Assembly (NCBI RefSeq): GCF_024281235.1
Contig: NZ_JAHWXY010000005.1
Location: 1-64,000, forward strand
Length of the DNA: 64,000 bases
Source: Shinella daejeonensis
Lineage (GTDB): Bacteria; Pseudomonadota; Alphaproteobacteria; Rhizobiales; Rhizobiaceae
Direction of reading: 5' to 3'
The notes under the pieces are model-generated. The model was not told where the DNA came from. It did not search any database and was given only the letters and a program-made list of their open reading frames with translations. Both the position numbers and the translations under genes were made by a program. Below, piece by piece: positions 26,211 through 34,566 of the stretch (positions are counted from its first letter, which is position 1; each line of letters begins with the position of its first letter).

Positions 26211-28109
26211 CTATCCCACAAGACCACGATAAATCGCCGGCAGCGCAGCCGGCAGCCGGGCGATATTGCTGACAATGGCATAACCGTTGTGGCCGAAGAT
26301 CGCCGGCACATAGGCCTGCGCCTCCCGGTCGACGGTCACCCCGAATACGCTGACGTCCGCGCGGCGCGCTTCCGTGACCGCCCGCCGGCTGTCTTCCAGC
26401 GCGAAGCGGCCTTCGTAATGATCGACGTCGTTCGGCTTGCCGTCCGTCAGGACCAGCAGCAGTTTCCGCCGGTTCGGCTGTTCCTTGAGCTTTGCCGCCG
26501 CATGGCGTATCGCCGGTCCGATCCGGGTGTAGAATCCCGGCTTCAGCGCCGCGATGCGCGCCTCGACGCCCCGGTTCATCGGCTCGCCGAAGTCCTTGAC
26601 CGTTTCCACCCGCACCCACGAGCGCCGCCGTGACGTGAACGTCAGGATCGAATGGCTGTCGCCGCAGGCGGCAAGGCCATGGGCGAGCACCAGCAGCGCC
26701 TCCTTCTCCACGTCGAGCACCCGACGGTCGTCGAACCAGGCGTCGGTCGACAGGGATACGTCGACCAGAATGGTAACGGCGAGATCGTGCACCTGCGGCC
26801 GGCTCATCAGATGAATCCGGTCGCTGCCCTGGCCGCCGGCGGCAAGGTCGCTTCGCGCCCGCACGACGGCGTCGAGGTCGAGGTCTGGACCATCGATCTG
26901 CGCCCGCAGCATCTCGTGACGGGGGCGCAGCACCTCGAACTGCCGGCGCACCCGGCGGATGAGGCTCTTCGTGTCCGCATCGGCGTCCGGCGCCGCGGCG
27001 GCGTCCGGGGCCGGCGAGGCGAACACCCGGCAATGATCCGGCAGGTAGGCGGCGGTGCGGTAATCCCACTCCGGATAGGTGTATTCCCCAGTGAGCCGCG
27101 TATGATCCAGCGCTTCCGGCGGCAGATCGAGATCGAAGCGGAAGCGGGCGGCGGGGCGTCCCTTGCGCTCGCCGAGCGTCATGTCATCCAATTCGTCGGC
27201 AGCCGATGCGTCATGATCGTCGCTGTCGTCGCCGGGACGATCGACATTGACCATTTCCGCCATGGCGAGGATCTTCTCGAACCGGTTGAGGATGAAAGGG
27301 CTACGCTCGGTCGTGCGGTTTTCCGCCTTCTCGCGCTCCGCCATATGCCTGCCGTTCTCCAGGCCCTGCGGGTCGCCGCCGGTGGCCGGCTGATCCTCAT
27401 CTCCCCGTCCCTCGCCTTCCGCGCGCAGCAACGCGTCCGGCCAGAGCGGCACGGGCAGCATCGGCAGATAGCCCGGTGGCGCACGATGCGGAAAGATCAC
27501 CGGCAGCGTGTTCTCGGTCTGCCCCGCGCCCTTTTTCAGCAGGCTGAGGATACGGTTTTCGACATGCCGTTCGACGGATGGCAGCGGCCGGCTGCGACGC
27601 GCCGCCAGTGTCGCCGCACAAAGCCGGGCGTAGCGGCGAGCCAGTCCCGGAAAGGCGGTGAGGACAAGTTTCGCGGTCACTTCCGCCCGCTGGAGGATGG
27701 CCAGGTCGCGCTGGAGCGGGTCATCCCTGACGATCCGGTCGAGCGGCATCGTCGCCATGGCGGCGGCAAGCCAGATATAGAGGTCGCGGTTGAGATTGCG
27801 GTCGGCGAAAAGATCGATTTCGCCCGGCAGCATCAATGTCGCATGGTCGCGACCGGGCTGCACCAGCTTCTCCTCGCCGAGTCCCATGCGTTCCCGAAGC
27901 CTCAGGCGGTGCGTCGAGCTGCGCCCGCGGGCCGGCGCGATCTGCACCGCGCCCTGCCCGCCGAAGCCGCGAAAGCAGACGGCGAGCATGGACCTTACAT
28001 CTTCCAGCCGGACCGCATGATCCGGATGGCGCGGCCAGGTTCCGGCCTTGCCGACCAGCCGGTGCCAGGCCCGGCCGACGGTTTCCTCAAGCTCCAGGAA
28101 ATCCAGCAT
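26211..28109 (-). CDS. norD: Nitric oxide reductase activation protein NorD
   Basis: The protein has 632 residues. The C-terminal von Willebrand A domain has a complete MIDAS (Asp450-x-Ser452-x-Ser454, and LTDG further on). The N-terminal half is helical with acidic linkers. NorD works with the MoxR ATPase NorQ to insert the non-haem iron into NorB. Last gene of norCBQD; it starts 8 bases after norQ. Confidence 0.95.
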   Translation of the reverse strand: MLDFLELEETVGRAWHRLVGKAGTWPRHPDHAVRLEDVRSMLAVCFRGFGGQGAVQIAPARGRSSTHRLRLRERMGLGEEKLVQPGRDHATLMLPGEIDLFADRNLNRDLYIWLAAAMATMPLDRIVRDDPLQRDLAILQRAEVTAKLVLTAFPGLARRYARLCAATLAARRSRPLPSVERHVENRILSLLKKGAGQTENTLPVIFPHRAPPGYLPMLPVPLWPDALLRAEGEGRGDEDQPATGGDPQGLENGRHMAEREKAENRTTERSPFILNRFEKILAMAEMVNVDRPGDDSDDHDASAADELDDMTLGERKGRPAARFRFDLDLPPEALDHTRLTGEYTYPEWDYRTAAYLPDHCRVFASPAPDAAAAPDADADTKSLIRRVRRQFEVLRPRHEMLRAQIDGPDLDLDAVVRARSDLAAGGQGSDRIHLMSRPQVHDLAVTILVDVSLSTDAWFDDRRVLDVEKEALLVLAHGLAACGDSHSILTFTSRRRSWVRVETVKDFGEPMNRGVEARIAALKPGFYTRIGPAIRHAAAKLKEQPNRRKLLLVLTDGKPNDVDHYEGRFALEDSRRAVTEARRADVSVFGVTVDREAQAYVPAIFGHNGYAIVSNIARLPAALPAIYRGLVG

Positions 28110-28116
28110 GGCGGCC

Positions 28117-28929
28117 TCAGCGGATCATCGCGTCGGCGATTTCCAGGAGCGCCGTCCTGACGTCGGGCTCGTCGGTGAGCGGTTCGATCATCGCCGCGCG
28201 CACCGCCTCGCGCATCGTCATGCCGCTGTCGATGAGGCAGGCGCAATAGACCAGAAGGCGCGTCGAGACACCCTCCTCCAGATCATGGCCCTTCAGCGCC
28301 CTCAGCCGATGGGCAAGCTCGACGAGCGGCGCGATACGGGCCTCATCCAGTCCGCTTTCCATCGCCACCACGGCGATTTCCGCCGCCTTCGGCAGGAAGT
28401 CGAACTCGATCGCCACGAAGCGCTGGCGCGTCGAGGGCTTCAGCGCCTTCAGCAGGTTCTGATAGCCCGGGTTGTAGGAAACCACGAGCATGAAGCTCTC
28501 CGGCGCTTCCAACACTTCGCCGGTGCGCTCCAGCGGCAGGATGCGGCGGTCGTCGGTGAGCGGATGCAGCACCACGGCGACGTCCTTTCGCGCCTCGACG
28601 ATCTCGTCGAGATAGCAGACGCCGCCCTCGCGCACCGCACGGGTCAAAGGACCGTCCACCCAGACCGTATCGCCGCCCTTGAGCAGGTAGCGGCCCGTCA
28701 GGTCGGCGGCGGAAAGGTCGTCGTGGCAGGAGACGGGTGCAAGCGGCAGGCCGAGCCTTGCGGCCATATGGCTGACGAAGCGGGTCTTGCCGCAGCCGGT
28801 CGGCCCCTTCAGCAACAGCGGAAGCCGACGCTCCCAGGCTTTCTCGAACAGCGCGCATTCGTTGCCCGAGGGGCTGTAGGCCGGGACGGACGGCGTCGCA
28901 CGCGGGGTATCCTTCAGGATGACATTCAT
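28117..28929 (-). CDS. norQ: MoxR-type AAA ATPase NorQ
   Basis: The protein has 270 residues from ATG 28929 (GGAGATA upstream; the Met 4 codons earlier overlaps that site). Walker A is GPTGCGKT (42-49) and Walker B VCYLDEI (104-110). NorQ partners NorD in assembling the active site of NO reductase. It follows norB after a 64-base gap with a strong hairpin. Confidence 0.95.
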   Translation of the reverse strand: MNVILKDTPRATPSVPAYSPSGNECALFEKAWERRLPLLLKGPTGCGKTRFVSHMAARLGLPLAPVSCHDDLSAADLTGRYLLKGGDTVWVDGPLTRAVREGGVCYLDEIVEARKDVAVVLHPLTDDRRILPLERTGEVLEAPESFMLVVSYNPGYQNLLKALKPSTRQRFVAIEFDFLPKAAEIAVVAMESGLDEARIAPLVELAHRLRALKGHDLEEGVSTRLLVYCACLIDSGMTMREAVRAAMIEPLTDEPDVRTALLEIADAMIR

Positions 28930-28960
28930 TTCTATCTCCACGAATCTCCAGGAAGAAATA

Positions 28961-28986
28961 CCGGCCCCGCGGGAAGGCGGGGCCGG
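28961..28986 (-). terminator. Hairpin between norB and norQ
   Basis: CCGGCCCCGC and GCGGGGCCGG form a 10-bp perfect GC stem with a 6-base loop. Without a T-tract it probably protects the norCB message 3' end and lowers norQD expression relative to norCB. Confidence 0.5.
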
Positions 28987-28993
28987 CCTCGGC

Positions 28994-30340
28994 TCACTCC
29001 GCCGGCTGCACCATGCGGGTGAGGCTGTCCGATCGCTCCCGTCCCGGCACGAGCACGGCCCAGACGAACATCAGCGCCGATATCAGCACCGCAGCACCCG
29101 AGCCGAGGCGGACCCAGTAGAACAGGGCGAGCTGATCCTGCACGTCCATGAAACTGTCGCCCAGAACCCGCTGGAGATGAATCTGCACGACGCCTGCGAA
29201 GGTGAGTGCGAAAGTCATTACCGACATGGCCGTGCACATGATCCAGAAGCTGGCGATCGAGAGCCACTGGTTGAAGGGCGCGCGACCACGGATCTCCGGA
29301 ATGGCGTAGGCCATGATGGCGAGGTTCAGCATGACGTAGGCGCCGAAGAAGGCGAGATGGCCATGCGCCGCGGTGACCTGCGTGCCGTGGGTATAGTAGT
29401 TGACCGACGACAGGGTGTGCAGGAAGCCCCAGACGCCTGCACCGAAGAAGGCCATGACCGAGCAGCCGATCGACCAGAGCAGCGCCGCCTTGTTGGGATG
29501 GTTGCGGCCGGCTTTCCAGGTCATCACGAAGGTGAAGATGACCATGGTGAAGAACGGCGCCACTTCGAGCGTCGAGAACAGGGAACCGATCCACTGCCAG
29601 TAGCCCGGCGCGCCGATCCAGTAATAGTGATGCCCCGTTCCGAGAATGCCCGAAAAGAGCGCCAGGCCAACGATGACATAGAGCCATTTTTCCACGACCT
29701 CGCGGTCGATGCCGTTGAGCTTGATCATCAGGAAGGCCAGAACCGAGGCCATGATCAGTTCCCAGACGCCCTCGACCCACAGATGGATGACGTACCACCA
29801 GTACAGCTTGTCGAGCGCGAGGTTGGTCGGATTGTAGAAAGCGAAGAGGAAGAAGAGCGCGAGCCCCCACAGGCCGAACAGCAGGATGTTGATGACCGTC
29901 GTCTTGCGGCCCTTCAGCGCCGTCATGGTGATGTTGAACAGGAACATCAACACGACGATGACGATGCCGACCTTCGCGGCGAAGGTCTGTTCCAGGAATT
30001 CGCGCCCCTCATGGATGCGGAAGAGATAGCCGACCACCGTCAGGCCCGCCGCGACGAAGAACAGCCAGAACTGGATCACCGCGAGTTTCGGACTGTAAAG
30101 CTCCGTTTCGGTTTCCTCCGGGATCATGTAGTAGGTCGCGCCCATGAAACCCATGAGCAGCCAGACGACGAGCGCATTGGTGTGGATCATGCGCACGATG
30201 TTGAAAGGCAGCAGTTCGGAGAGCGTGTTCGGCAGGACATAGATCATGCCGGCCAGAACGCCGAAGAGAACCTGGGCGAGGAAGAGGCCGAGCGCGCCGT
30301 AAAAATACAGCATGGCGACCTTCTGCGTTTGATACTTCAT
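28994..30340 (-). CDS. norB: Nitric oxide reductase catalytic subunit NorB
   Basis: The protein has 448 residues and 12 membrane helices, the length of cytochrome-c-dependent NorB (no N-terminal quinol-oxidising extension). Haem and Fe(B) ligands are visible in MIHTNALVVW, the paired TGHHYYWIG and HGHLAFFGAY, and the conserved Glu in VEGVWELIMA. It reduces two NO to N2O. It starts 24 bases after norC. Confidence 0.97.
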   Translation of the reverse strand: MKYQTQKVAMLYFYGALGLFLAQVLFGVLAGMIYVLPNTLSELLPFNIVRMIHTNALVVWLLMGFMGATYYMIPEETETELYSPKLAVIQFWLFFVAAGLTVVGYLFRIHEGREFLEQTFAAKVGIVIVVLMFLFNITMTALKGRKTTVINILLFGLWGLALFFLFAFYNPTNLALDKLYWWYVIHLWVEGVWELIMASVLAFLMIKLNGIDREVVEKWLYVIVGLALFSGILGTGHHYYWIGAPGYWQWIGSLFSTLEVAPFFTMVIFTFVMTWKAGRNHPNKAALLWSIGCSVMAFFGAGVWGFLHTLSSVNYYTHGTQVTAAHGHLAFFGAYVMLNLAIMAYAIPEIRGRAPFNQWLSIASFWIMCTAMSVMTFALTFAGVVQIHLQRVLGDSFMDVQDQLALFYWVRLGSGAAVLISALMFVWAVLVPGRERSDSLTRMVQPAE

Positions 30341-30364
30341 GTCTTGTCTCCTGAACGCAATCGG

Positions 30365-30817
30365 TCAGCCGGCATCGTTCGGTGGCCAGTTCTGGGTGTT
30401 GATCCGGCTCGTCCATTCGAGAAAATCGGCCAGATCGTCGAGTTCCTGTTCGGTGAGATTGAATTGCGGCATCTGTCGCCGGCCCTCTATCCCGCTCGGC
30501 TGCGCAGCCATCCAGGCCTTCATCGTTTCGCGCGCGCCTTCGGGGTCCTCCACGCCGCCGTAGCGTTTCCAGACATTGCCGAGTTCCGGCGCGAAATAGG
30601 CGCCCTCGCCGAGAAGCGTATGGCAATTGATGCAGGCGTTCTTTTCCCAGACGTGCTTTCCACGCGCGACGCTGTCGGTCAGCGTCGACTCGTCGGTGGA
30701 GGACGTCCGTATGTGGTAGTGACTGTGTGCCGTAAGCCCCACGAATATCGTGAAGAAGAAGATGGACCCGCCGTAAAAGACGTTGCGGGCCCCTGTCTTG
30801 GTTAGGCGCTCTGCCAT
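30365..30817 (-). CDS. norC: Nitric oxide reductase cytochrome c subunit NorC
   Basis: The protein has 150 residues with one N-terminal membrane anchor (about 13-30) and a haem c site CINCH (Cys62, Cys65, His66); the Met of MPQFNLTEQELDDL is the likely axial ligand. It hands electrons from soluble cytochromes to NorB. First gene of norCBQD with its own NnrR-type promoter. Confidence 0.97.
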   Translation of the reverse strand: MAERLTKTGARNVFYGGSIFFFTIFVGLTAHSHYHIRTSSTDESTLTDSVARGKHVWEKNACINCHTLLGEGAYFAPELGNVWKRYGGVEDPEGARETMKAWMAAQPSGIEGRRQMPQFNLTEQELDDLADFLEWTSRINTQNWPPNDAG

Positions 30818-30895
30818 CCCCAGGTCCTTTCCCTAGCCGTAATCCCGCCGACTGTGTCGTCGGCGATCCCCTCGCCGGCAGTGCGGGACGTCGTC

Positions 30896-30936
30896 GTTCT
30901 AACGGTGCGGAGAAAATCGTCTTTGCGCTCCGGCAA
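30896..30936 (-). promoter_or_regulatory. NnrR-type promoter of norCBQD
   Basis: The box TTGCGCTCCGGCAA (30923-30936 on the plus strand) fits the TTGCG-N4-CGCAA NnrR consensus in all but one base. TAGAAC (30901-30896, minus strand) lies 28.5 bases from the centre, identical to the nirK promoter. The transcript start would be near 30888. Confidence 0.7.
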
Positions 30937-30949
30937 AGAGCGCAATTCA

Positions 30950-31225
30950 TCAGCCCATCAGCGTTACGGTGACGGTGCGCAGAAGAGCGAGCAGGAGCAG
31001 CAGCGCCGGCCATGCAAGCAATGCGGAACGCATCAGGCCGCCGCTTTCGCGCAGTTCCATGAAATCGAGGATGACAAAGCGGCCCTTCGCATAGGCCATG
31101 ATGAGCACGGCGATGATCGGCACCAGAAGGCCGCCGCTCAGCCCCCCGACAAATGCGCCGCCGACGGCGAGCGTCAGCAGCATGGCGAGCGTGGCGATGA
31201 ACTGTTCACGGGCCTGTCGGGTCAT
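30950..31225 (-). CDS. norF: NorF, small membrane subunit (COX4-like)
   Basis: This 91-residue protein has three membrane helices and the segment AYAKGRFVILDFMELR typical of NorF and cytochrome c oxidase subunit IV-like proteins. It is thought to support maximal NO reductase activity. It follows norE by 7 bases and precedes the norC promoter. Confidence 0.85.
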   Translation of the reverse strand: MTRQAREQFIATLAMLLTLAVGGAFVGGLSGGLLVPIIAVLIMAYAKGRFVILDFMELRESGGLMRSALLAWPALLLLLALLRTVTVTLMG

Positions 31226-31232
31226 GGGCGCC

Positions 31233-31790
31233 TCAGGTGAGATAGACGATCGGGAACATCACCAGCCAGACCAGATCGATCGCGTGCCAGAGCGTGGCGA
31301 TAAGAACGACATTGCCCCGCGACGGCCGCCAGGCGACGAGGCAGAGAATGCCCGAGCCGAAGACGACATGCAGCAGATGGAAGCCGGTAACGAGGAAGTA
31401 GAGTTCCGCAAGCGCCCCCGCACCACCGATGCCGGAACGCGCCTCAAGTGAATATTCGAAAAGCTTCACCGCGGCGAAACCGAGGCCGAAAAGCGCCGCA
31501 AGCACCAGAGGCCGGCGCACCGGCCCGTCGCCGAGACGCACCGCGAGCGCCGCCTGCCAGCCGCTGAGAAGAAGGAGCACGGTATTGAGCGCCGCAAGCC
31601 CCGGATGGAGATGGGAGCGCAGGAGCGCCGCACCCTCCACATCGGCCACCGTCATCACCATGAAGGCGACGAGCAGCGCGCCGAAAGCGATGAGTTCGCT
31701 CCATACCAGAATCCAGAGCAGCAGGGAATCCGCATCCCCGCCGCTCTCCGTCTTGCCGACCGACAGGCCGATATCTTCCGTCGTTGCCAT
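31233..31790 (-). CDS. norE: NorE, cytochrome c oxidase subunit III-like protein
   Basis: The protein has 185 residues and five to six membrane helices with the COX3 hallmarks LVWSELIAFGALLV, YFLVTGFHLLHVVFG and ATLWHAIDLVWLVMFP. NorE accompanies NO reductase in denitrifiers. Its start coincides with the predicted transcript start from the box at 31825-31838, so the message may be leaderless or the real start may differ. Confidence 0.9.
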   Translation of the reverse strand: MATTEDIGLSVGKTESGGDADSLLLWILVWSELIAFGALLVAFMVMTVADVEGAALLRSHLHPGLAALNTVLLLLSGWQAALAVRLGDGPVRRPLVLAALFGLGFAAVKLFEYSLEARSGIGGAGALAELYFLVTGFHLLHVVFGSGILCLVAWRPSRGNVVLIATLWHAIDLVWLVMFPIVYLT

Positions 31791-31796
31791 GCCGAC

Positions 31797-31838
31797 CGTC
31801 TACCGGAGCGGCCCGCCGGGTTCTTTGCGCGGGCGCAA
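31797..31838 (-). promoter_or_regulatory. NnrR box and promoter of norEF
   Basis: TTGCGCGGGCGCAA (31825-31838) is a perfect TTGCG-N4-CGCAA NnrR consensus; with flanks it reads TTTGCGC-GG-GCGCAAA. On the minus strand TAGACG (31802-31797) sits at the class II position. The same box could also serve the plus-strand genes from 31892. Confidence 0.75.
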
Positions 31839-31891
31839 AGAGATGTCTGCCCGCCTGCGGCAGGATGGCTGTGAAAGAAAGGAACTCTTCC

Positions 31892-32047
31892 ATGACGGAT
31901 GCACAGTTCGGCCTCGTCGTCGCCGCGCCGGTCATTGCCGGTTTTGCGCTGATGCTCTATCGCATGGGCGTATTGCAGGGAGCCGGAACGCTTTCTGCGG
32001 TCGCAGCCTCGGCGGCGATCGCCGTCGTGCTTTTCTTCGGCCAGTAG
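31892..32047 (+). CDS. 51-residue membrane protein
   Basis: A short gene with AAAGGAAC before its ATG, encoding two hydrophobic helices (FGLVVAAPVIAGFALMLY and LSAVAASAAIAVVLFFG). It sits between the nor box and the hemerythrin gene, 11 bases ahead of the latter, so the two are probably one unit. No family is recognised. Confidence 0.6.
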   Translation: MTDAQFGLVVAAPVIAGFALMLYRMGVLQGAGTLSAVAASAAIAVVLFFGQ

Positions 32048-32058
32048 AGGACGGGACG

Positions 32059-32520
32059 ATGAACGGACCGACCTTTGCCGCCGCCGATATCGGTCGGCTG
32101 GAGACCCTGCACGGCAATCTGCTCGATCTTTGCCTGCGCCTTGAGCAGGTGGCGGGCGAGCCGGATGTCGCCGTTGAATTGCGGGCGCTTGCCGACGCGA
32201 TGCCGCCGCTTCTGAAGGCCGTCCACGATCTTGAGGAACGGCTGCTTTTTCCGGACTTCGACCGTCATGCCGGCTCCGCCTTCGCAACGACCGCGATCGC
32301 GCAGTGGAAAGCCGAGCACCGCTGCGACCGGATGGCGGCGGAAGAACTGGCCAGCACGCTGAAAGCGGTCGCGGAGGATCGTTGCGCCCTGTCTTCCGAG
32401 ACGGTCTTTCGAATGATCGTCGGCTTCCAGGAGGCCCTGCGCCGTCATGTCTTTTCGGAAAAGATGATGCTGGAAGCCTTGCTCTCGGCAAGGGCGGAAG
32501 ATCGCAACGTCTTTGCGTGA
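32059..32520 (+). CDS. Hemerythrin-like (HHE) domain protein
   Basis: The protein has 153 residues from ATG 32059; the longer frame upstream overlaps norE. It is a four-helix bundle with candidate di-iron ligands His18, His56, Glu60, His87, His130 and Glu134, in HDLEERLLFP and RHVFSEKMMLE. Hemerythrin proteins near nor genes are proposed to bind NO or O2 or to help iron-centre repair; the role here is inferred from position. Confidence 0.8.
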   Translation: MNGPTFAAADIGRLETLHGNLLDLCLRLEQVAGEPDVAVELRALADAMPPLLKAVHDLEERLLFPDFDRHAGSAFATTAIAQWKAEHRCDRMAAEELASTLKAVAEDRCALSSETVFRMIVGFQEALRRHVFSEKMMLEALLSARAEDRNVFA

Positions 32521-32529
32521 GAGGCGCGC

Positions 32530-33465
32530 TCAGTCGCCTCCCGATGCCGCGTTCCGGCCACGCGAGACCCAGGCCGCGCCCTCCTGATGGTGGAGGAAGC
32601 CGTTCGAGAATCGGACGCCGGGATAGACCCTGGCAAGGTCCGCAATCGCTCCCTCGCCGTCGATCCGGCCATCGAGAACGCCGCGATAGAGATCCGCCAC
32701 CCGCACCATGTCGCAATCCTGCGGCGAGAGGCGCACCCGGTTGAGGCCGGCTTTCACCAGCGGCGCCAGATCGTCGAGAAGCACCGCGCAGCTGTTGGAC
32801 ATGGTCTGCACGCCGTTCAGCACGAGAAAGGATTGCCGGTCGAGCGTACGCAGCGGCAGGCCGTCCGGCTCATCGCCGCAGATGAACTGGCAATTGTCCT
32901 TCGTCAGCCCCTTCGAGCGCGCGTGGGCGCAGCGCGCCGAGATGGCGAGCGGCATTCGGCCGAAGGCGAAAATCTCGAAGGAGAAGCCCGGCATGGCCGC
33001 CAGAATTCCTTGAATGGAACTGGCCGGGAGTTCAGGCGGCAGACAGATGTTTTCCGCCCCGCGAGCGGCAAGCACGCGCGCCGTCGCGGCATTGTAGACA
33101 TTCACCAGCGGGCCGATCGAATGCGGCCGTCCCTTGAGAAGGCCGAGCGCGGAAAGGTCGTTCGCCTCGACCGGATGGACGCTGTCGCGAATGAGATCCC
33201 TGACATGGCGGCTCTCCCGCTCCAGCGTCACCATGGCGAGCGTCGAGAACGTCACGGTCTTGCCCCCCGCCTCCAGTCTTTCGACGACCTCGGCGATATG
33301 CGGCTCGCTGAAATGCTGGCGCTTGGAACAGACCGTCTCGCCGAGCGTGACATGTTCGACCGCCGCCTCATCGGCGATCCGGAAATAGAAGTCCCGCCAT
33401 TTCGGTCCGTCCCAGAGAAAATAGACCGGCCCGAGGCTGAGTGCGGCTGTTGCTGTCACCGTCAT
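32530..33465 (-). CDS. ubiV: O2-independent ubiquinone hydroxylation factor UbiV
   Basis: The protein has 311 residues of the peptidase U32-like family. Four Cys expected to hold a [4Fe-4S] cluster are present: Cys46, Cys179, Cys192 and Cys196 (CAHARSKGLTKDNCQFIC). UbiV forms a heterodimer with UbiU that hydroxylates ubiquinone precursors without O2. It lies downstream of ubiU across a RIME-like repeat. Confidence 0.92.
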   Translation of the reverse strand: MTVTATAALSLGPVYFLWDGPKWRDFYFRIADEAAVEHVTLGETVCSKRQHFSEPHIAEVVERLEAGGKTVTFSTLAMVTLERESRHVRDLIRDSVHPVEANDLSALGLLKGRPHSIGPLVNVYNAATARVLAARGAENICLPPELPASSIQGILAAMPGFSFEIFAFGRMPLAISARCAHARSKGLTKDNCQFICGDEPDGLPLRTLDRQSFLVLNGVQTMSNSCAVLLDDLAPLVKAGLNRVRLSPQDCDMVRVADLYRGVLDGRIDGEGAIADLARVYPGVRFSNGFLHHQEGAAWVSRGRNAASGGD

Positions 33466-33483
33466 GTCTGCTCCTGGATTTCG

Positions 33484-33592
33484 TCTAGAGCGGCTCTGAT
33501 TTCCACAGGTTCGGCAGAACCGCTCTATCTTATTGTTTTAGCCGCATTTCCGGACGCAAAGCCGCTTCGCACCTTTGCTGGAAATGCTCTAG
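33484..33592. repeat. RIME-like intergenic palindromic repeat
   Basis: About 109 bp bounded by TCTAGAG and CTCTAG. It contains two palindromic halves: TAGAGCGG with CCGCTCTA (33486-33527), and GCATTTCC with GGAAATGC (33543-33588) enclosing CGGACGCAAAGCCGCTTCG. This size and layout match the Rhizobiaceae intergenic mosaic element RIME1. Its right end supplies the ubiU stop codon. Confidence 0.65.
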
Positions 33593-34566
33593 CGCCAGCG
33601 CTTTTCATAGGCGCCTGCGGTGGTGCGCTGACCTTCGCTCATCGTGCGCAGCCGTGCGACGAGCGCCGCGCGTTCCTCGGGACTTGCGACAAGCGCCTTC
33701 TTCAGCGAGGAAACGACTTCCGCCACATAGGCCTTGCCGCGCTGCCGCCCCTCGATCTTGAGCGCCGAGACGCCGGCCGCCTTCAGCGCGTCGATCTGGT
33801 CGACGACATCGAGCGACACGGGATCCTCGAAAGCGTAGCCCTGGACGTCGCCGATCTCGAAACGCCCCTTGCAGAGGGTCGGATAGCCGGAGGCCTCGCC
33901 GGGGCCGAAGCGGTTGATCGTATAGGCCCCAAGCTCCGAAACGAGGTCCGTCCCGTCCTGCCGGTAGCGCACATGGCTGGCCGGCGAGCAGACGCCGTTC
34001 ATGTTGGGCGACTTTCCCGTAGCGTAGGAAGACAGCGAGCAGCGCCCTTCCGCCATGACGCAGAGCCCGCCGAAGGCGAAGACCTCCACCTCGCAATCGA
34101 TCTGCCGCGTCAGCCGGGCGATATCCTGCACGGTGAGCACGCGCGGCAGCACGACCCGCTTCGCCGCGAAGGCCTCGATAAGGAAACGGATCGCATCGGG
34201 GTTGGAGGCTGACGCCTGGACGGAGACGTGCAGGCGCTGGTCGGGATATTTTTCGGCGACATAGGCCATCAGGCCGAAATCGGCGAGGATCAGCGCGTCG
34301 GCCCCCATCGCCACGGCATCATCGGCCGCCGAATACCACAGCGCCTCGGCGCCGGCCCGCATGAAGGTATTGAGCGCGACGAAGGTCGAAACGCCCTTGC
34401 CGCGGGCAAGCCCGATCGACTGGCGCATCTCCTGGCGGCTGAAGTTCAGGCCCGGAAAATTGCGGGCGTTGGTTTCGTCGCGAAAGCCGCAATAGACCGC
34501 ATCGGCGCCCGCTTCGACCGCCTCCCGGAAGGCCGCGGGTGTTCCGGCCGGGCAGATCAGTTCCAT
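33589..34566 (-). CDS. ubiU: O2-independent ubiquinone hydroxylation factor UbiU
   Basis: The protein has 325 residues from ATG 34566, which overlaps the ubiT end by 10 bases. Cluster ligands Cys169, Cys176, Cys193 and Cys232 match the numbering known for UbiU. It is a U32 family protein acting with UbiV. The stop codon TAG lies within the RIME-like repeat, so the C-terminus (EKRWR) may have been set by insertion of the repeat. Confidence 0.93.
   Translation of the reverse strand: MELICPAGTPAAFREAVEAGADAVYCGFRDETNARNFPGLNFSRQEMRQSIGLARGKGVSTFVALNTFMRAGAEALWYSAADDAVAMGADALILADFGLMAYVAEKYPDQRLHVSVQASASNPDAIRFLIEAFAAKRVVLPRVLTVQDIARLTRQIDCEVEVFAFGGLCVMAEGRCSLSSYATGKSPNMNGVCSPASHVRYRQDGTDLVSELGAYTINRFGPGEASGYPTLCKGRFEIGDVQGYAFEDPVSLDVVDQIDALKAAGVSALKIEGRQRGKAYVAEVVSSLKKALVASPEERAALVARLRTMSEGQRTTAGAYEKRWR

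Noticed and set aside
28919-30805. 628-codon plus-strand frame opposite norB and norC
   Set aside because: Antisense shadow of well-conserved nor genes.
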